32,565 bases of DNA from a bacterium (GTDB lineage Bacteria; CLD3): assembly GCA_020850775.1 (NCBI GenBank), contig JADZEA010000143.1:1-32565 (forward strand). The letters are read 5' to 3'. This document shows positions 1-10,393 of this stretch, in pieces. Each line of letters starts with the position of its first letter. The first letter of the stretch is position 1. The translations under genes and the position numbers were made by a program. The notes below the pieces were generated by a model. It searched no databases. It was not told where the DNA came from and saw only the letters and a list, made by a program, of their open reading frames with translations.

Positions 1-102
1 GAAGAAAAGGAAAGGCTAAAATTAATCCTGAAATTTTGCGAAGAGACCTTACCACAAGTTAAAAAAGAATATCAAAACTACCTCAAATTAATAAGAAACT
101 AA
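1..102 (+). CDS. 3' end of a CDS truncated by the window start (33 residues: EEKERLKLILKFCEETLPQVKKEYQNYLKLIRN*)
   Basis: Open frame from base 1 to TAA at 100-102, 2 nt before the next ATG; too short to assign a family. Confidence 0.55.
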   Translation, partial: EEKERLKLILKFCEETLPQVKKEYQNYLKLIRN

Positions 103-104
103 CG

Positions 105-911
105 ATGGTTGACATTCACAATCATATTTTATTTGGTGTTGACGACGGAGCTAAAACGCTTGAACAATCAATTCAAATGTTAAAATCTGCTGTGGAACAA
201 GGAATTTCTGTCGTTTGCTGCACTCCTCACGTTCACGAAATGACAACCGAAACAGACGTAGAAAATTTTTACAGAACACTTGACACTTTGCTTGAAGAAA
301 TTGAAAAGCAAAGTATCAAAATTGAGTTGGTTCTTGCGTGTGAAATTATGTTTCATCCGGCAATTGTTGAAGTTGCAAGAAAAAAATTTGGCACTTTCAA
401 TGCACAGAAAAAATATTTACTGACTGAATTCCCATCTTTTGATTTTCCAAAAGTTACAGGCGAAATTGTTTACGAACTTAGCCAGGAAGGAATTACGACA
501 ATTATCGCTCACCCTGAACGAAACGGAAAAATTGCTTCAAACCTTAACGAAGCATTGAATTTGATAAAATACGGGGCTTTGCTCCAGATGGATTTTGGAA
601 GCATTTTAGGAGATTTTGGCAAAACTACCAAAAAAGTTTGTGATGAACTTTTATCTTACGATGCCTATACTTTTGCTGCTTCTGATGCTCACAACACAAG
701 TTCACGAAATTTTTTAATGCAAAAAGGCTATCAGGAAATTTCCAAAATTAAAGGTACGGAAATTGCCGATTTACTTTGTAAAACTAATCCGGGAAAGGTA
801 ATTAACGGTGAAAAAATTGATAACGACGAAATCTGGAGAAATCTTGAGGACAAAATAAACAAACCTAAGGGAAATGCTTTACTATCCAGAATCTTTGGTT
901 TTTTTAATTAG
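105..911 (+). CDS. CpsB/CapC (YwqE)-type PHP-domain tyrosine-protein phosphatase
   Basis: N-terminal MVDIHNHILFGVDDGAKT PHP metal motif, CCTPHVHE, IIAHPERN, ASDAHN. Confidence 0.85.
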   Translation: MVDIHNHILFGVDDGAKTLEQSIQMLKSAVEQGISVVCCTPHVHEMTTETDVENFYRTLDTLLEEIEKQSIKIELVLACEIMFHPAIVEVARKKFGTFNAQKKYLLTEFPSFDFPKVTGEIVYELSQEGITTIIAHPERNGKIASNLNEALNLIKYGALLQMDFGSILGDFGKTTKKVCDELLSYDAYTFAASDAHNTSSRNFLMQKGYQEISKIKGTEIADLLCKTNPGKVINGEKIDNDEIWRNLEDKINKPKGNALLSRIFGFFN

Positions 912-936
912 TCAGAACTTTAAAAGGTGGTGCAAA

Positions 937-1152
937 ATGAACGAAAAAACAATTTCTAAATTAAATATTTTAAAGTCTTTAATTGGCTACCAAATCCGGG
1001 CAATTTTAACACAGGACGGAAAAGAAATTGAGGGCAAATTAGAAAAAGTTGAAGGGCAACAAGTAATTGTCGGAGATGAAGTTCTTGATGTTTACGATAT
1101 TGAAACGTTTTTTATTGTCAAAAAAAACTATTCTGCTGACAATCTTTACTAA
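937..1152 (+). CDS. small conserved hypothetical protein (71 aa)
   Basis: Within track ORF 874..1152; the ATG at 937 has an SD-like AAAAGGTGG just upstream and avoids overlap with the previous gene. Confidence 0.6.
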   Translation: MNEKTISKLNILKSLIGYQIRAILTQDGKEIEGKLEKVEGQQVIVGDEVLDVYDIETFFIVKKNYSADNLY

Positions 1153-1178
1153 ACAATTTTTGTGTGCAGATTTCGTTT

Positions 1179-1208
1179 AAAATGCCATCTTTTGAAAGGT
1201 GGCATTTT
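1179..1208. terminator. bidirectional rho-independent terminator between convergent genes
   Basis: AAAATGCCATCTT-TTGA-AAGGTGGCATTTT, 13-bp stem with one wobble, flanked by A/T tracts. Confidence 0.8.
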
Positions 1209-1212
1209 AATT

Positions 1213-2556
1213 TTAGTCTTCCATAATTTTATTTCTATCCAAAAATCCTGTATCAAAATTCCCTGAAATAAAATCTTTGTTAACCATCATTTTTTTATGA
1301 AAAGGAATTGTTGTTTCAATGCCTTCAACAATAAATTCATCCAAAGCACGTTGCATTCTGATAATTGCTTCGTTCCTGTCTTTTCCCCAGGTGATGAGTT
1401 TTGCAATCATTGAATCGTAGTAAGGCGGAATTTTGTACTGTGAGTAAGCGTGAGTATCAACTCTGATTCCAAGCCCGCCGGGAACGTGAAAAGTTTGGAT
1501 TTGACCCGGAGAAGGCATAAAGTTTTTGTAAGGATTTTCTGCATTAATTCTGCATTCAAGAGAGTGTCCGCGTAGTTTATAATTTTTTGAGGCTTCAGAA
1601 ATTTTCTGGCCTTGTGCAATCAAAAGTTGTGCTTTTACTAAGTCAACAGTTGTTACCATTTCGGTTACCGGATGCTCAACCTGAATTCTTGTGTTCATTT
1701 CCATAAAATAAAAATTATCGTTTTTATCAAGCAAAAATTCCATCGTTCCTGCTGAATAATAACCAACTGCTTTTGCGCCTTTGACAGCAGCTTCACCCAT
1801 TTTTTTCCTAAGCTCTTCGGAAACTGCCGGTGACGGTGATTCTTCAATCAATTTTTGGTGTCTTCTTTGGATTGAGCATTCTCTTTCGCCAAGGTGAATT
1901 ATGTTTCCGTGTTTATCGCCAACGAGTTGGATTTCAATGTGTCGCGGGTTTTCAACAAATTTTTCCATGTAAAGTGAAGAATCGCTAAAAGCAGCTTCGG
2001 CTTCAGCTTGAGCCATTGCAAAAGCGGATTTTATTCCCGCTTCATCGCGAACAATTCGCATTCCTCTGCCTCCACCGCCGGAAGATGCTTTTAAAATCAC
2101 CGGGAAACCAATTTCTTTTGCAATTTCAAGTGCTTCACCCTCACTTTTGATAATTCCGTCACTTCCGGGAATTACGGGTACACCTGCTTTTTTCATTGTT
2201 TCTTTTGCAAGAGATTTATTGCCCATTTTGCGGATAGCCTCTGCGGGAGGACCGATAAAATTAATGTTACAAGCATCGCAAATTTCTGCAAACTCGCTTT
2301 TTTCAGAAAGAAAACCGTAACCCGGATGAATTGCTGTCGCTCCTGTAATTTCTGCTGCACTAATTATTGTCGGGATTTTCAGGTAGCTTTGGCTACTTTG
2401 GCTCGGACCAATTTTTACAGCTTCGTCGGCAAATCTGACGTGAAGTGAGTGTTGGTCAGCTTCGGAATAAACAGCAACTGTAGAATACCCTAATTCCTTG
2501 CAGGCACGGATAATTCTCAGGGCAATTTCACCTCTGTTAGCAATTAAAACTTTCAA
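1213..2556 (-). CDS. accC: acetyl-CoA carboxylase biotin carboxylase subunit
   Basis: [26 protein letters not shown]-grasp [30 protein letters not shown]. Confidence 0.97.
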   Translation of the reverse strand: MKVLIANRGEIALRIIRACKELGYSTVAVYSEADQHSLHVRFADEAVKIGPSQSSQSYLKIPTIISAAEITGATAIHPGYGFLSEKSEFAEICDACNINFIGPPAEAIRKMGNKSLAKETMKKAGVPVIPGSDGIIKSEGEALEIAKEIGFPVILKASSGGGGRGMRIVRDEAGIKSAFAMAQAEAEAAFSDSSLYMEKFVENPRHIEIQLVGDKHGNIIHLGERECSIQRRHQKLIEESPSPAVSEELRKKMGEAAVKGAKAVGYYSAGTMEFLLDKNDNFYFMEMNTRIQVEHPVTEMVTTVDLVKAQLLIAQGQKISEASKNYKLRGHSLECRINAENPYKNFMPSPGQIQTFHVPGGLGIRVDTHAYSQYKIPPYYDSMIAKLITWGKDRNEAIIRMQRALDEFIVEGIETTIPFHKKMMVNKDFISGNFDTGFLDRNKIMED

Positions 2557-2611
2557 TTTTTCTCCTTGATTTAATTTCTTGATTTTTAATATTTAAAAGA
2601 CAGGGAAAAAA

Positions 2612-3097
2612 TTAATTTGGTTCTACTTTAAAAAGCACAATTCCATACTCAACAGATTGAGCATTTTGCACACAGATTTCGACGATTGTTCCGGAAGTTT
2701 CGGACTCGATTTCATTCATCAGTTTCATTGCTTCAATTATGCAAAGAACTTGTCCGACAGAGATTTTATCACCAACTTTTACGTACGGTGCAGAATCTGG
2801 CGAAGGTGCAGAGTAAAGTGTTCCAACCATTGGAGATTTAATTTCAATTAGGTTTTTTGAAGGTTTATTTTCTTTGGTTTCGGTAGTTTGAGTTATTTGA
2901 GAAGTAGTTTGTTGAACTTGTGAAACTGTTTGAGGCTGAACTTGAGGTAAAGAGTAAACTTGCGGAGCAACTTCTTTAATAATTTGCTCGGCATTTTTGG
3001 TGATTTTTACCTTTAAATCACTTGTTTCTACTGCGATTTCATTCACACAACTTTTGTCAACAAGGTTTATCAGTTTCTCAATGAGTTTAATATCCAT
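2612..3097 (-). CDS. accB: acetyl-CoA carboxylase biotin carboxyl carrier protein
   Basis: C-terminal biotinyl domain with [10 protein letters not shown]; Pro/Gln/Thr-rich linker; adjacent to accC. Confidence 0.95.
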   Translation of the reverse strand: MDIKLIEKLINLVDKSCVNEIAVETSDLKVKITKNAEQIIKEVAPQVYSLPQVQPQTVSQVQQTTSQITQTTETKENKPSKNLIEIKSPMVGTLYSAPSPDSAPYVKVGDKISVGQVLCIIEAMKLMNEIESETSGTIVEICVQNAQSVEYGIVLFKVEPN

Positions 3098-3138
3098 AAA
3101 AGCTCCTTAAATATTTTAGCCGTAATTTAAAGTATTCG

Positions 3139-3165
3139 CAAGCAAATTACTAAATAATTTGCTTG
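3139..3165. promoter_or_regulatory. perfect inverted repeat upstream of accBC
   Basis: CAAGCAAATTA-CTAAA-TAATTTGCTTG, 11-bp perfect arms, 5-nt spacer, in the divergent intergenic region. Confidence 0.5.
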
Positions 3166-3285
3166 TAGCATAAACATTTTTTGTGTTAAAACTCTTACCA
3201 TTGTTACAAATCACTTTATTTTTGGGAATTTAAACTGTAACTTAATGGTTAAATCAAAGCATACTAACTTTCTTTAGATAAAATA

Positions 3286-4926
3286 ATGATTAAGTTTTTG
3301 TCTGCAATTAAAAAAAGTATTTTATCAGATTTAAGTGATGAAGAAATTAATCTGATTGAACCTCTTTTAAAATTGAAAGAGCTTAAAAAAGGAGAAATAC
3401 TTTTTGATGAGGGTGAAATTGGTAACTTTATTTACTTGATTGTTGAAGGTAAATTGACGGTTACCAAAGGCACAAGAAACGATGATGTTTGTTTGGAAAC
3501 TCATCTTGAAACAGGCGAAATTGTTGGTGAAATGGCTATTCTTGAAGACCAGCCAAGGTCTGCAAAAGTTCAGGCTGTTACAAAATCTAAAGTTTTACTT
3601 CTCACAAAAGATGATTTACTTTCTTTGGTAAAACTAAGCCCAACAATTGGAATAAACCTTGCGATGAAAATTAGCAACAGGTTACGTAAAACAGACACAC
3701 TTTTGGCAGAACAACTCTCAAAATCCCATCTTGATTTGGAAGTGGTAATCAAAAAATATTCAAGTTTAATTGAAGTTACACGAGAAATTAATTCTTCGCT
3801 TGACCTTCAGGTGATTCTTCGCACTGTTCTTGACATTGCAAAACAAAACCTTAATGCTGAACGCGGAACGATTTACGTTTATCTTGAGCAACAAAAACAA
3901 CTGCTCTCAAAAATTCTTGATGGGGACGAATTTCAAGAAATTCGCTTACCACTCGGAACCGGAATCGCAGGACAAACAGCTTTAACACGTAAAAGTTGTA
4001 ATATTAAAGATGTTTACACACACCCAACTTTTGCAAAATATTTTGATGAGAAAAGTAATTTCAAAACAAAATCTATGCTTTGTGTCCCAATAATTAGCAA
4101 AAACGACGAATTAGTTGGTGTTTTCCAACTCCTTAACAAAAAAAGTGGTTACTTCACCGACGACGACGTAGAATTTTTAGAACTAATCGCTTCCGGCGTT
4201 GCAATGGCAATTTTTAATGCTAAACTCTACCAACAGGTTGGAGAATCCGAAAGAATGATTGCAGTTGGAAAAATGGCAAGTTCAATCATTCACGATATTA
4301 AAAACCCTTTGTCGGTTATCGGTGGCTACGTAAACTTGATTCAGCTTGAGTTGGAAGAAAGAAAAATTGCCCTTCCTTACCCCGAAAAAATTATGAAAAA
4401 AGTTCGTTCTATGGATGAAATGCTAAAGGAAATTTTGCTTTTTGCCCGTGGAAATTATAAATTAACACTAACGAATGTTCAACCTAAATTTCTGATTCTT
4501 GAAATTCTCGCCGATAACTCAGTTTTGATTGAGCAAAAAAATATCCAAATTACCTGTGATTTTGATTTCCAAAAAACTCATTACCAACTTGATTTTGAAT
4601 TACTTAGAAGGGCATTACAAAATATTATCCTTAATGCTGTGGATGCTTTGCCTAAAGGTGGAAGCATTGTAATTTATGGTTGTGAGAAAAATGAAAACAT
4701 TGAATTTTATTTTAAAGACAACGGGAAAGGCATTCCTGAAGAAATCCGCGACACACTTTTTGAACCTTTTACGAGTCACGGAAAAGCAGGTGGAACAGGG
4801 CTTGGAACTTCAATCGCAAAAAAAATTATTGAAGCACACAAAGGAACAATCACTTTTGAAACAAAAACAAACCACGGAACAACTTTTAAAATCTTAATTC
4901 CTAATAATTTAACAAATGACAATTGA
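3286..4926 (+). CDS. sensor histidine kinase with N-terminal cyclic-nucleotide-binding and GAF domains
   Basis: cNMP-like fold (GEILFDEGEIGNFIYLIVEGKL, GEIVGEMAILEDQPRSA), GAF region, H-box SSIIHDIKNPLSVIGGYV, HATPase N/G boxes (NIILNAVDAL, DNGKGIPEE, GTGLGTSIAKKIIEAH). Confidence 0.9.
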   Translation: MIKFLSAIKKSILSDLSDEEINLIEPLLKLKELKKGEILFDEGEIGNFIYLIVEGKLTVTKGTRNDDVCLETHLETGEIVGEMAILEDQPRSAKVQAVTKSKVLLLTKDDLLSLVKLSPTIGINLAMKISNRLRKTDTLLAEQLSKSHLDLEVVIKKYSSLIEVTREINSSLDLQVILRTVLDIAKQNLNAERGTIYVYLEQQKQLLSKILDGDEFQEIRLPLGTGIAGQTALTRKSCNIKDVYTHPTFAKYFDEKSNFKTKSMLCVPIISKNDELVGVFQLLNKKSGYFTDDDVEFLELIASGVAMAIFNAKLYQQVGESERMIAVGKMASSIIHDIKNPLSVIGGYVNLIQLELEERKIALPYPEKIMKKVRSMDEMLKEILLFARGNYKLTLTNVQPKFLILEILADNSVLIEQKNIQITCDFDFQKTHYQLDFELLRRALQNIILNAVDALPKGGSIVIYGCEKNENIEFYFKDNGKGIPEEIRDTLFEPFTSHGKAGGTGLGTSIAKKIIEAHKGTITFETKTNHGTTFKILIPNNLTNDN

Positions 4927-5404
4927 TTTTTTTACTTCACAAAGTCAAGAACTTTCAGACCAAAAATGGATGAACTTTGCCTTTTTTGAAGCCGAAAAAG
5001 CACTTGAAAAAGAAGAAGTGCCAATTGGCTGCGTGATTGTCCGCCAAAACCGAATCATCGCGAAAGCCCACAACCTCGTCCAAACACTAAAAGACCCAAC
5101 TGCCCACGCTGAAATTTTAGCAATTACTTCAGCTTGTAACCACTTGCAAAGTAAGATTTTAGACGAAGCTACACTTTACGTAACGCTTGAACCTTGTTCA
5201 ATGTGTGTTGGTGCTTTGGTTCTTTCAAAAATTAAAAGGCTTGTTTTTGCCGCAAAAGACACAAAAACAGGTGCTTGTGGTGGAATGGTTGACCTTCTGA
5301 ACCACGAAAAATTCAACCATAAAATTGAAGTTTCAAGCGGAATTTCAGAAGAAAAATGTTCGCAAATCATCAAAGATTTTTTTAAGCAAAAAAGAGAAAA
5401 CTAA
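4916..5404 (+). CDS. tadA: tRNA-specific adenosine deaminase
   Basis: HAEI and PCSMCVGAL zinc/catalytic motifs; EEVPIGCVIV. Confidence 0.92.
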   Translation: MTIDFFTSQSQELSDQKWMNFAFFEAEKALEKEEVPIGCVIVRQNRIIAKAHNLVQTLKDPTAHAEILAITSACNHLQSKILDEATLYVTLEPCSMCVGALVLSKIKRLVFAAKDTKTGACGGMVDLLNHEKFNHKIEVSSGISEEKCSQIIKDFFKQKREN

Positions 5405-5862
5405 ACCTTCAACCTGAAAACTGTCCATTCGTCCATTGGAACTGCTCCAAGACTTTTGTAAAAATTTATCGCTGACTCGTTCCAGTTCAAAACTGACCAC
5501 TCAACACGCCCACAATTTCTTTCTTTTGCAAGGCTAAAAATGTGTGTCAAAAGTGCTTTTCCAATTCCTTTTCCACGCATTTCAGGTTTTACAAAAACAT
5601 CTTCAAGATAAATTCCGCGTCTGCCTAAAAATGTTGAAAAATTATGAAAAAATACCGCAAAACCAACAGCTTGATTTTTGTAGTAAGCAATTAAAACCTC
5701 TGCGTTTGTCTCTTTTCCGAACAAAGCTTCACGCAAAAGCTCCTCACTTGCAACTACCTCCGTTTCAAGTTTCTCGTAAACCGCCAGTTCTTTAATGAAA
5801 TTTAAAATTAAGGCAACGTCTTTTTCACTTGCTTTTTCAATCAGTAAATCTTGTAAAATCAA
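5401..5862 (-). CDS. GNAT family N-acetyltransferase (spermidine/diamine acetyltransferase-like)
   Basis: YLEDVFVKPEMRGKGIGKALLTHI, CGRVEWSVLNWNESAINFYKSLGA. The track ORF extends to an ATG at 5892, but the TTG at 5862 is preceded by AGGAG at good spacing. Confidence 0.82.
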   Translation of the reverse strand: MILQDLLIEKASEKDVALILNFIKELAVYEKLETEVVASEELLREALFGKETNAEVLIAYYKNQAVGFAVFFHNFSTFLGRRGIYLEDVFVKPEMRGKGIGKALLTHIFSLAKERNCGRVEWSVLNWNESAINFYKSLGAVPMDEWTVFRLKV

Positions 5863-5873
5863 TTTTTTATCTC

Positions 5874-7121
5874 CTAAAAAGCTGTGAAACAAACCGGCTT
5901 TTTTGCAACCTGAAAAATCTTGTTTACCTTGCTTACAAACGCAAAATCCGAAATCTCAGCAAGGTTAAAACTGTACAAACTGTTGAAGTTTACTGCCCCG
6001 ACAAAAAGCGATGAAAAATGCGAAACGTCCAAAATAATTTCTGCTTCAAAATCTTGCTTCCCAAACGAAGCAAAACCATTTTTAAAGTGGATAACAAAGC
6101 TTCCGGCATTTTCGGGTGTGAAACTATCTTTGATTGTGATTTTCAGTCTGAAGGTTTGGTCGTTAAAATTATGATTTTTAAAGGTTTCAAAAATTCCGCG
6201 TGCATCAACAATTTTGTAAGCAAAACCAATTCCCGAAACGTTGCTTTCGTGGAAAACGTGTGGCAAAAGGTTGTTCGTTCCGTTGCTTGCGTCGGAAAGA
6301 AGGTAGTGAAAATTTTCGTCCTGAGTGTTCAAAACAACTCTGTGAACCTGGTCTGCCTGTGAGTGTAAAAAAGTGCAAAGCTCACCAAAAGCTTCTCTTG
6401 TCGTGTAAACAAACTCGTGAATTACAAGGTTGTTGAGTAAAAAACTATCCGTGCTTTGGCTTTTAAAAGAAAAAATAATGTAGCCGGAAACCTCGTTTCC
6501 ATCTCTGCAAACGACGATTTTGCTTTCAGGATTGCCAAAAACTCTTTGAAAATTAAACGGTGTTCGTTCAATCATCCCGTGATTTTCTGAGGCAAACTTT
6601 GCGTAACATTTTTCAACTTTTTCCTTGTCTTCAGAGCTTGCGAATTCAATATTTTTTTTGGAAGTGTTTGGGAAAGCAGCAGGTTTAATTTTGTACTGGT
6701 TCATTTTTGTTCCGTAGCCGAACCCCATCTTTTCATAAAAATTTAGCCTGAAAGGGTAGAGGATTGCGATTTTTTTATCGTTTTGGCGGCAGTTTTCCAA
6801 AAACCAGAAAAGCATTTCCTTACAAACTTTTTCTTTTTTATGAACAAGGTCAACAGCAACGCTTCCAATCCCTGCGACTTCAATTTTTTGCGAAAAAACG
6901 TTCATCGTGTAATCGTGAATTCGCATCACTCCAAGCATTTTTTTGTTACGAAACAATCCAAAATATTGTGTTGTAAGGTCTTCATTTTGGATTTTGATTA
7001 GTTTTTCCCTGAATTTTTCCTTTTGTTCGGGAGTAGAAATTCCAATGCCGGGATAAGCGCCGCTAAGAATGTTGATAAGTTCGTCAAAGTTGTTCGCAGA
7101 AAGTTTTTTTATTTCGCTCAT
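5874..7121 (-). CDS. Eis-like GNAT family N-acetyltransferase with C-terminal SCP2-like region
   Basis: N-terminal GNAT pattern (GIGSVAVDLVHKKEKVCKEMLFWFLENCR, ILYPFRLNFYEKMGFGYG) and overall length typical of Eis-like enzymes. Confidence 0.75.
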   Translation of the reverse strand: MSEIKKLSANNFDELINILSGAYPGIGISTPEQKEKFREKLIKIQNEDLTTQYFGLFRNKKMLGVMRIHDYTMNVFSQKIEVAGIGSVAVDLVHKKEKVCKEMLFWFLENCRQNDKKIAILYPFRLNFYEKMGFGYGTKMNQYKIKPAAFPNTSKKNIEFASSEDKEKVEKCYAKFASENHGMIERTPFNFQRVFGNPESKIVVCRDGNEVSGYIIFSFKSQSTDSFLLNNLVIHEFVYTTREAFGELCTFLHSQADQVHRVVLNTQDENFHYLLSDASNGTNNLLPHVFHESNVSGIGFAYKIVDARGIFETFKNHNFNDQTFRLKITIKDSFTPENAGSFVIHFKNGFASFGKQDFEAEIILDVSHFSSLFVGAVNFNSLYSFNLAEISDFAFVSKVNKIFQVAKKPVCFTAF

Positions 7122-7190
7122 TGTTTTACCTTTAAATTTTTTGCACTGAAAGATAAAAATATTTTGTGAAAAACTGTTTTAAAAAACGGA

Positions 7191-8165
7191 TTAGTTGTAA
7201 AGGTGTTTTACAAATTCTTCGTAGCCATTAAAAAGCAAGGTTTCGCGTTTTTCATCTGTTCCGAGCATTTTTTCCGTTTCCTGAGACCAGCGCGGATGCG
7301 GAATTTTTGGGTTTACGTTTGCCAAAAAATCGTACTCTTCAGGTGCAAGGTCATTCCAGAAAGTTTGTGGTTGTTTTTCAACAAATTCAATTTTTGTGAT
7401 TGATTTTATGCTTTTAAACCCGTATTTCCAGGGAGTTACAATCCGAATTGGTGAGCCGTGTTGTGGTGGAAGTTCTTTCCCGTAAATTCCTGTTGCAAGT
7501 AAGGTCAGTGGATTGTTAGCTTCCTCAATTTGCATTCCTTCGTAGTAGGGCCAGGTGTACCAAGGTTGATTTTTCTGTCCTTCTGCCTCCAAAGGTTTGA
7601 AAAAACCCGTAAATTTTAGAAATTTTGCTTTTTCAGTTGGCTCAACCATTTTCAAAAATTCACTCATCGGAATTCCTGTCCAGGGAACTGCCATCGCCCA
7701 AGCCTCAACGCAACGGTGTCTGTAAAGCCTCTCTTCCATCGGAAGTTTTTTCATCAAATCGTCAATTCCAAAAGTTCCACCTTTACGAATTTCTCCGCTA
7801 ACCTCAACTGTCCAGGGACGTGTTTTCAGATTTTTGGCAAGTTCCCAAACCTTTTCCTTGTCGGTTGTGAATTCATAAAAATTATTGTAAGTTGCCGCAA
7901 TTTTTTCATCTGTAAGCGGTCTGTCAAGAACAAATTTTGTGTTTTGTGGTTTCGGAAAAAGTTCACTTGAAGGTGTTTTTATTAAAGTTTTAATAGTTTC
8001 AGCATTTACTTGCTTTCCATTTTTATCAATGCAACCTAAAATTCCTGCTCCAATTCCTAAAACCCCGAGTCGTTTGAAAAACTTTCTTCTGTTGAAAAAA
8101 ATGTGTTCCGGAGTTACAAGGTTTTCGGAAATTTCCCAAGATTTAGGGGCTTTAATCAGAACCAT
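7191..8165 (-). CDS. msrP: periplasmic protein-methionine-sulfoxide reductase catalytic (molybdopterin) subunit
   Basis: Tat-like RRKFFKRLG leader; LYRHRCVEAWAMAVPWTGIPMSEFL Mo-Cys motif; HGSPIRIVTPWKYGFKSIKSI. Confidence 0.92.
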   Translation of the reverse strand: MVLIKAPKSWEISENLVTPEHIFFNRRKFFKRLGVLGIGAGILGCIDKNGKQVNAETIKTLIKTPSSELFPKPQNTKFVLDRPLTDEKIAATYNNFYEFTTDKEKVWELAKNLKTRPWTVEVSGEIRKGGTFGIDDLMKKLPMEERLYRHRCVEAWAMAVPWTGIPMSEFLKMVEPTEKAKFLKFTGFFKPLEAEGQKNQPWYTWPYYEGMQIEEANNPLTLLATGIYGKELPPQHGSPIRIVTPWKYGFKSIKSITKIEFVEKQPQTFWNDLAPEEYDFLANVNPKIPHPRWSQETEKMLGTDEKRETLLFNGYEEFVKHLYN

Positions 8166-8293
8166 AAAATCTCTCTGTTTTAAATTAATTTTATTGTTAA
8201 ATTGTTCGTTGTTAGTTTACATTCTCAAGAACAAAGTTAAGCGATTCTTATTCCACTTTACCCAAAAAATTCTAAAAAATTTAGGAGGCAAAA

Positions 8294-10348
8294 ATGCAAA
8301 AAGCAAAAGGTTTTATTTCTTTAATTCAAGAAAAACAAGGCTTGAAAGTTTACCAATCATTGAATTGGTCAGGAAGTTTTGAAGAGTATTTTGACATTGT
8401 TTTAGAAAATCCAAACGTTGCGAGAACTTCTTACCAACGAATTTTTGATATGATTATGAGTTATGGAACGGAAACAATTTATGAAAACAAGGAAAAATTA
8501 ACTAAATACAATTTTTTTTCTGACCCGATGGAAAATGGTAAAGACGCAATTTTTGGGCTTGAAATGCCTTTGCAAAAAATTGTTCAGTTTTTCAAAGCTG
8601 GTTCAAGGCGTTACGGAACTGAAAAGAGGGTTTTGCTTTTGCACGGACCGGTCGGAAGTTCCAAAAGCACGATTGCAAGGCTTTTGAAAAAAGGACTTGA
8701 AGCCTACTCAAAAAAAGATGAAGGTTCACTTTACACTTATTCCTGGAAAGAAACTGACAAAGAAGGGGATGATAATTGGAAAACTTGTCCAATGCACGAA
8801 GAACCATTAAAATTAATTCCAATTGAACTTCGCCCTGAAATGGAAAAAAAGATTAATGCTAACGGAAAAACTCAGCACGAAATCAAAATTGAAGGTTCAC
8901 TTTGCCCGTACTGTCGTTTTATGTTTAACAAACTTTTAGAGGAAAACCAAGGCGATTGGACAGCAATTTTAAAAAATATTAAAGTTAAAAGGTTAATTCT
9001 TTCGGAAGAAGACCGAATCGGAATCGGAACTTTTCAGCCAAAAGATGAGAAAAATCAGGACTCAACTGAACTCACCGGAGACATTAATTACCGGAAAATT
9101 GCGGAATTTGGTTCGGAATCTGACCCAAGGGCGTTCAATTTTGACGGAGAATTTAACGTCGCAAACCGTGGAATTATTGAGTTTGTGGAAGTTTTAAAAC
9201 TTGAAGTTGCGTTTTTGTACGACCTGCTTGGTGCTTCGCAGGAACACAAAATTAAACCTAAAAAATTTCCGCAGACAGACATCGACGAAGTAATCATCGG
9301 ACACACAAACGAAGCAGAGTACAAAAAACTTCAAAACAACGAATTTATGGAAGCACTGAGAGACAGAACAATCAAAATTGACATTCCTTACATCACAAAA
9401 CTTGACGATGAAATGAAAATTTACTCAAAAAATTATAACCAGGAAAAAATCCGTAACAAACACATTGCCCCTCACACAATTGAAATTGCTGCAATGTGGT
9501 CAGTTCTGACAAGGCTTGAGTTACCTAAAAAAGCAACACTGAGTTTGATGCAAAAGCTAAAACTTTACAACGGAAAAACTTTACCGGGTTACACGGAAGA
9601 AACAGTGAAAGAATTAAAACTTGAGGCTTTACGCGAAGGAATGACGGGAATTTCACCTCGTTACATTCAGGATAAAATTTCAAACGCACTTGTCAGCGAA
9701 CTTGAAACCACTTCAATTAATCCTTTTATGGTGATGAACGAACTTGAAACAGGACTTCTTCACCATTCTTTGATTTCCAATGACGAGCAAAAAAAATATT
9801 ACAAAGAGTTACTTTCGGTAGTTAAAGAAGAGTACGAAGACATTGTTAAAAATGAAGTTCAGCGTGCAATTAGTGCTGACGAGGAAGGAATTAAAAAACT
9901 TTGTGCAAACTACATCGACAACCTGAAAGCATACACGCAACACGAAAAAGTTAAGAACAAGTACACAGGTCAGTACGAAGGTCCAGATGAACGGTTAATG
10001 CGTTCCATTGAGGAAAAAATCGGAATCACAGAAGGCAGAAAAGATGATTTCAGACGTGAAATTATGAACTACATCGGAGCTTTGGCAATTGAAGGAAAGA
10101 TTTTTGATTACTCAACAAACGAAAGGTTACACAAAGCACTTGAGCTAAAACTTTTTGAAGACCAAAAAGACTCAATCAAACTGACAAGCCTGATTTCAAA
10201 CGTTGTTGACCGTGAAACGCAGGAAAAAATTGATGTCGTTAAGGCAAGATTAATCAAGTACTTTGGTTACTCCGATGAATCAGCAACCGATGTTTTGAAC
10301 TACGTTGCAAGCATTTTTGCGAGAGGCGACGTCAGAAAAAATGAGTAG
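8294..10348 (+). CDS. prkA: PrkA family serine protein kinase (AAA + kinase domains)
   Basis: Walker [84 protein letters not shown]; strong SD AGGAGG upstream. Confidence 0.93.
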   Translation: MQKAKGFISLIQEKQGLKVYQSLNWSGSFEEYFDIVLENPNVARTSYQRIFDMIMSYGTETIYENKEKLTKYNFFSDPMENGKDAIFGLEMPLQKIVQFFKAGSRRYGTEKRVLLLHGPVGSSKSTIARLLKKGLEAYSKKDEGSLYTYSWKETDKEGDDNWKTCPMHEEPLKLIPIELRPEMEKKINANGKTQHEIKIEGSLCPYCRFMFNKLLEENQGDWTAILKNIKVKRLILSEEDRIGIGTFQPKDEKNQDSTELTGDINYRKIAEFGSESDPRAFNFDGEFNVANRGIIEFVEVLKLEVAFLYDLLGASQEHKIKPKKFPQTDIDEVIIGHTNEAEYKKLQNNEFMEALRDRTIKIDIPYITKLDDEMKIYSKNYNQEKIRNKHIAPHTIEIAAMWSVLTRLELPKKATLSLMQKLKLYNGKTLPGYTEETVKELKLEALREGMTGISPRYIQDKISNALVSELETTSINPFMVMNELETGLLHHSLISNDEQKKYYKELLSVVKEEYEDIVKNEVQRAISADEEGIKKLCANYIDNLKAYTQHEKVKNKYTGQYEGPDERLMRSIEEKIGITEGRKDDFRREIMNYIGALAIEGKIFDYSTNERLHKALELKLFEDQKDSIKLTSLISNVVDRETQEKIDVVKARLIKYFGYSDESATDVLNYVASIFARGDVRKNE

Positions 10349-10361
10349 TTTTTCAAGAAAA

Positions 10362-10393
10362 GTGAGAGGTTGGGAAAAAAGCCAGCCTTTCAC
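10362..10393 (+). terminator. hairpin at convergent gene ends (weak terminator candidate)
   Basis: GTGAGAGGTTGG-GAAAAAAG-CCAGCCTTTCAC, 12-bp stem with two G.T wobbles; no strong T tract. Confidence 0.4.

Noticed and set aside
5829-6436. Cluster of overlapping plus-strand ORFs (5829..6014, 5920..6174, 6018..6362, 6200..6436)
   Set aside because: Antisense to the GNAT genes, mutually overlapping in different frames, no recognisable motifs.
7939-8382. 147-aa plus-strand ORF spanning the msrP start and the prkA start
   Set aside because: Antisense to msrP and out of frame with prkA; no SD; the prkA start with AGGAGG is clearly the real one.
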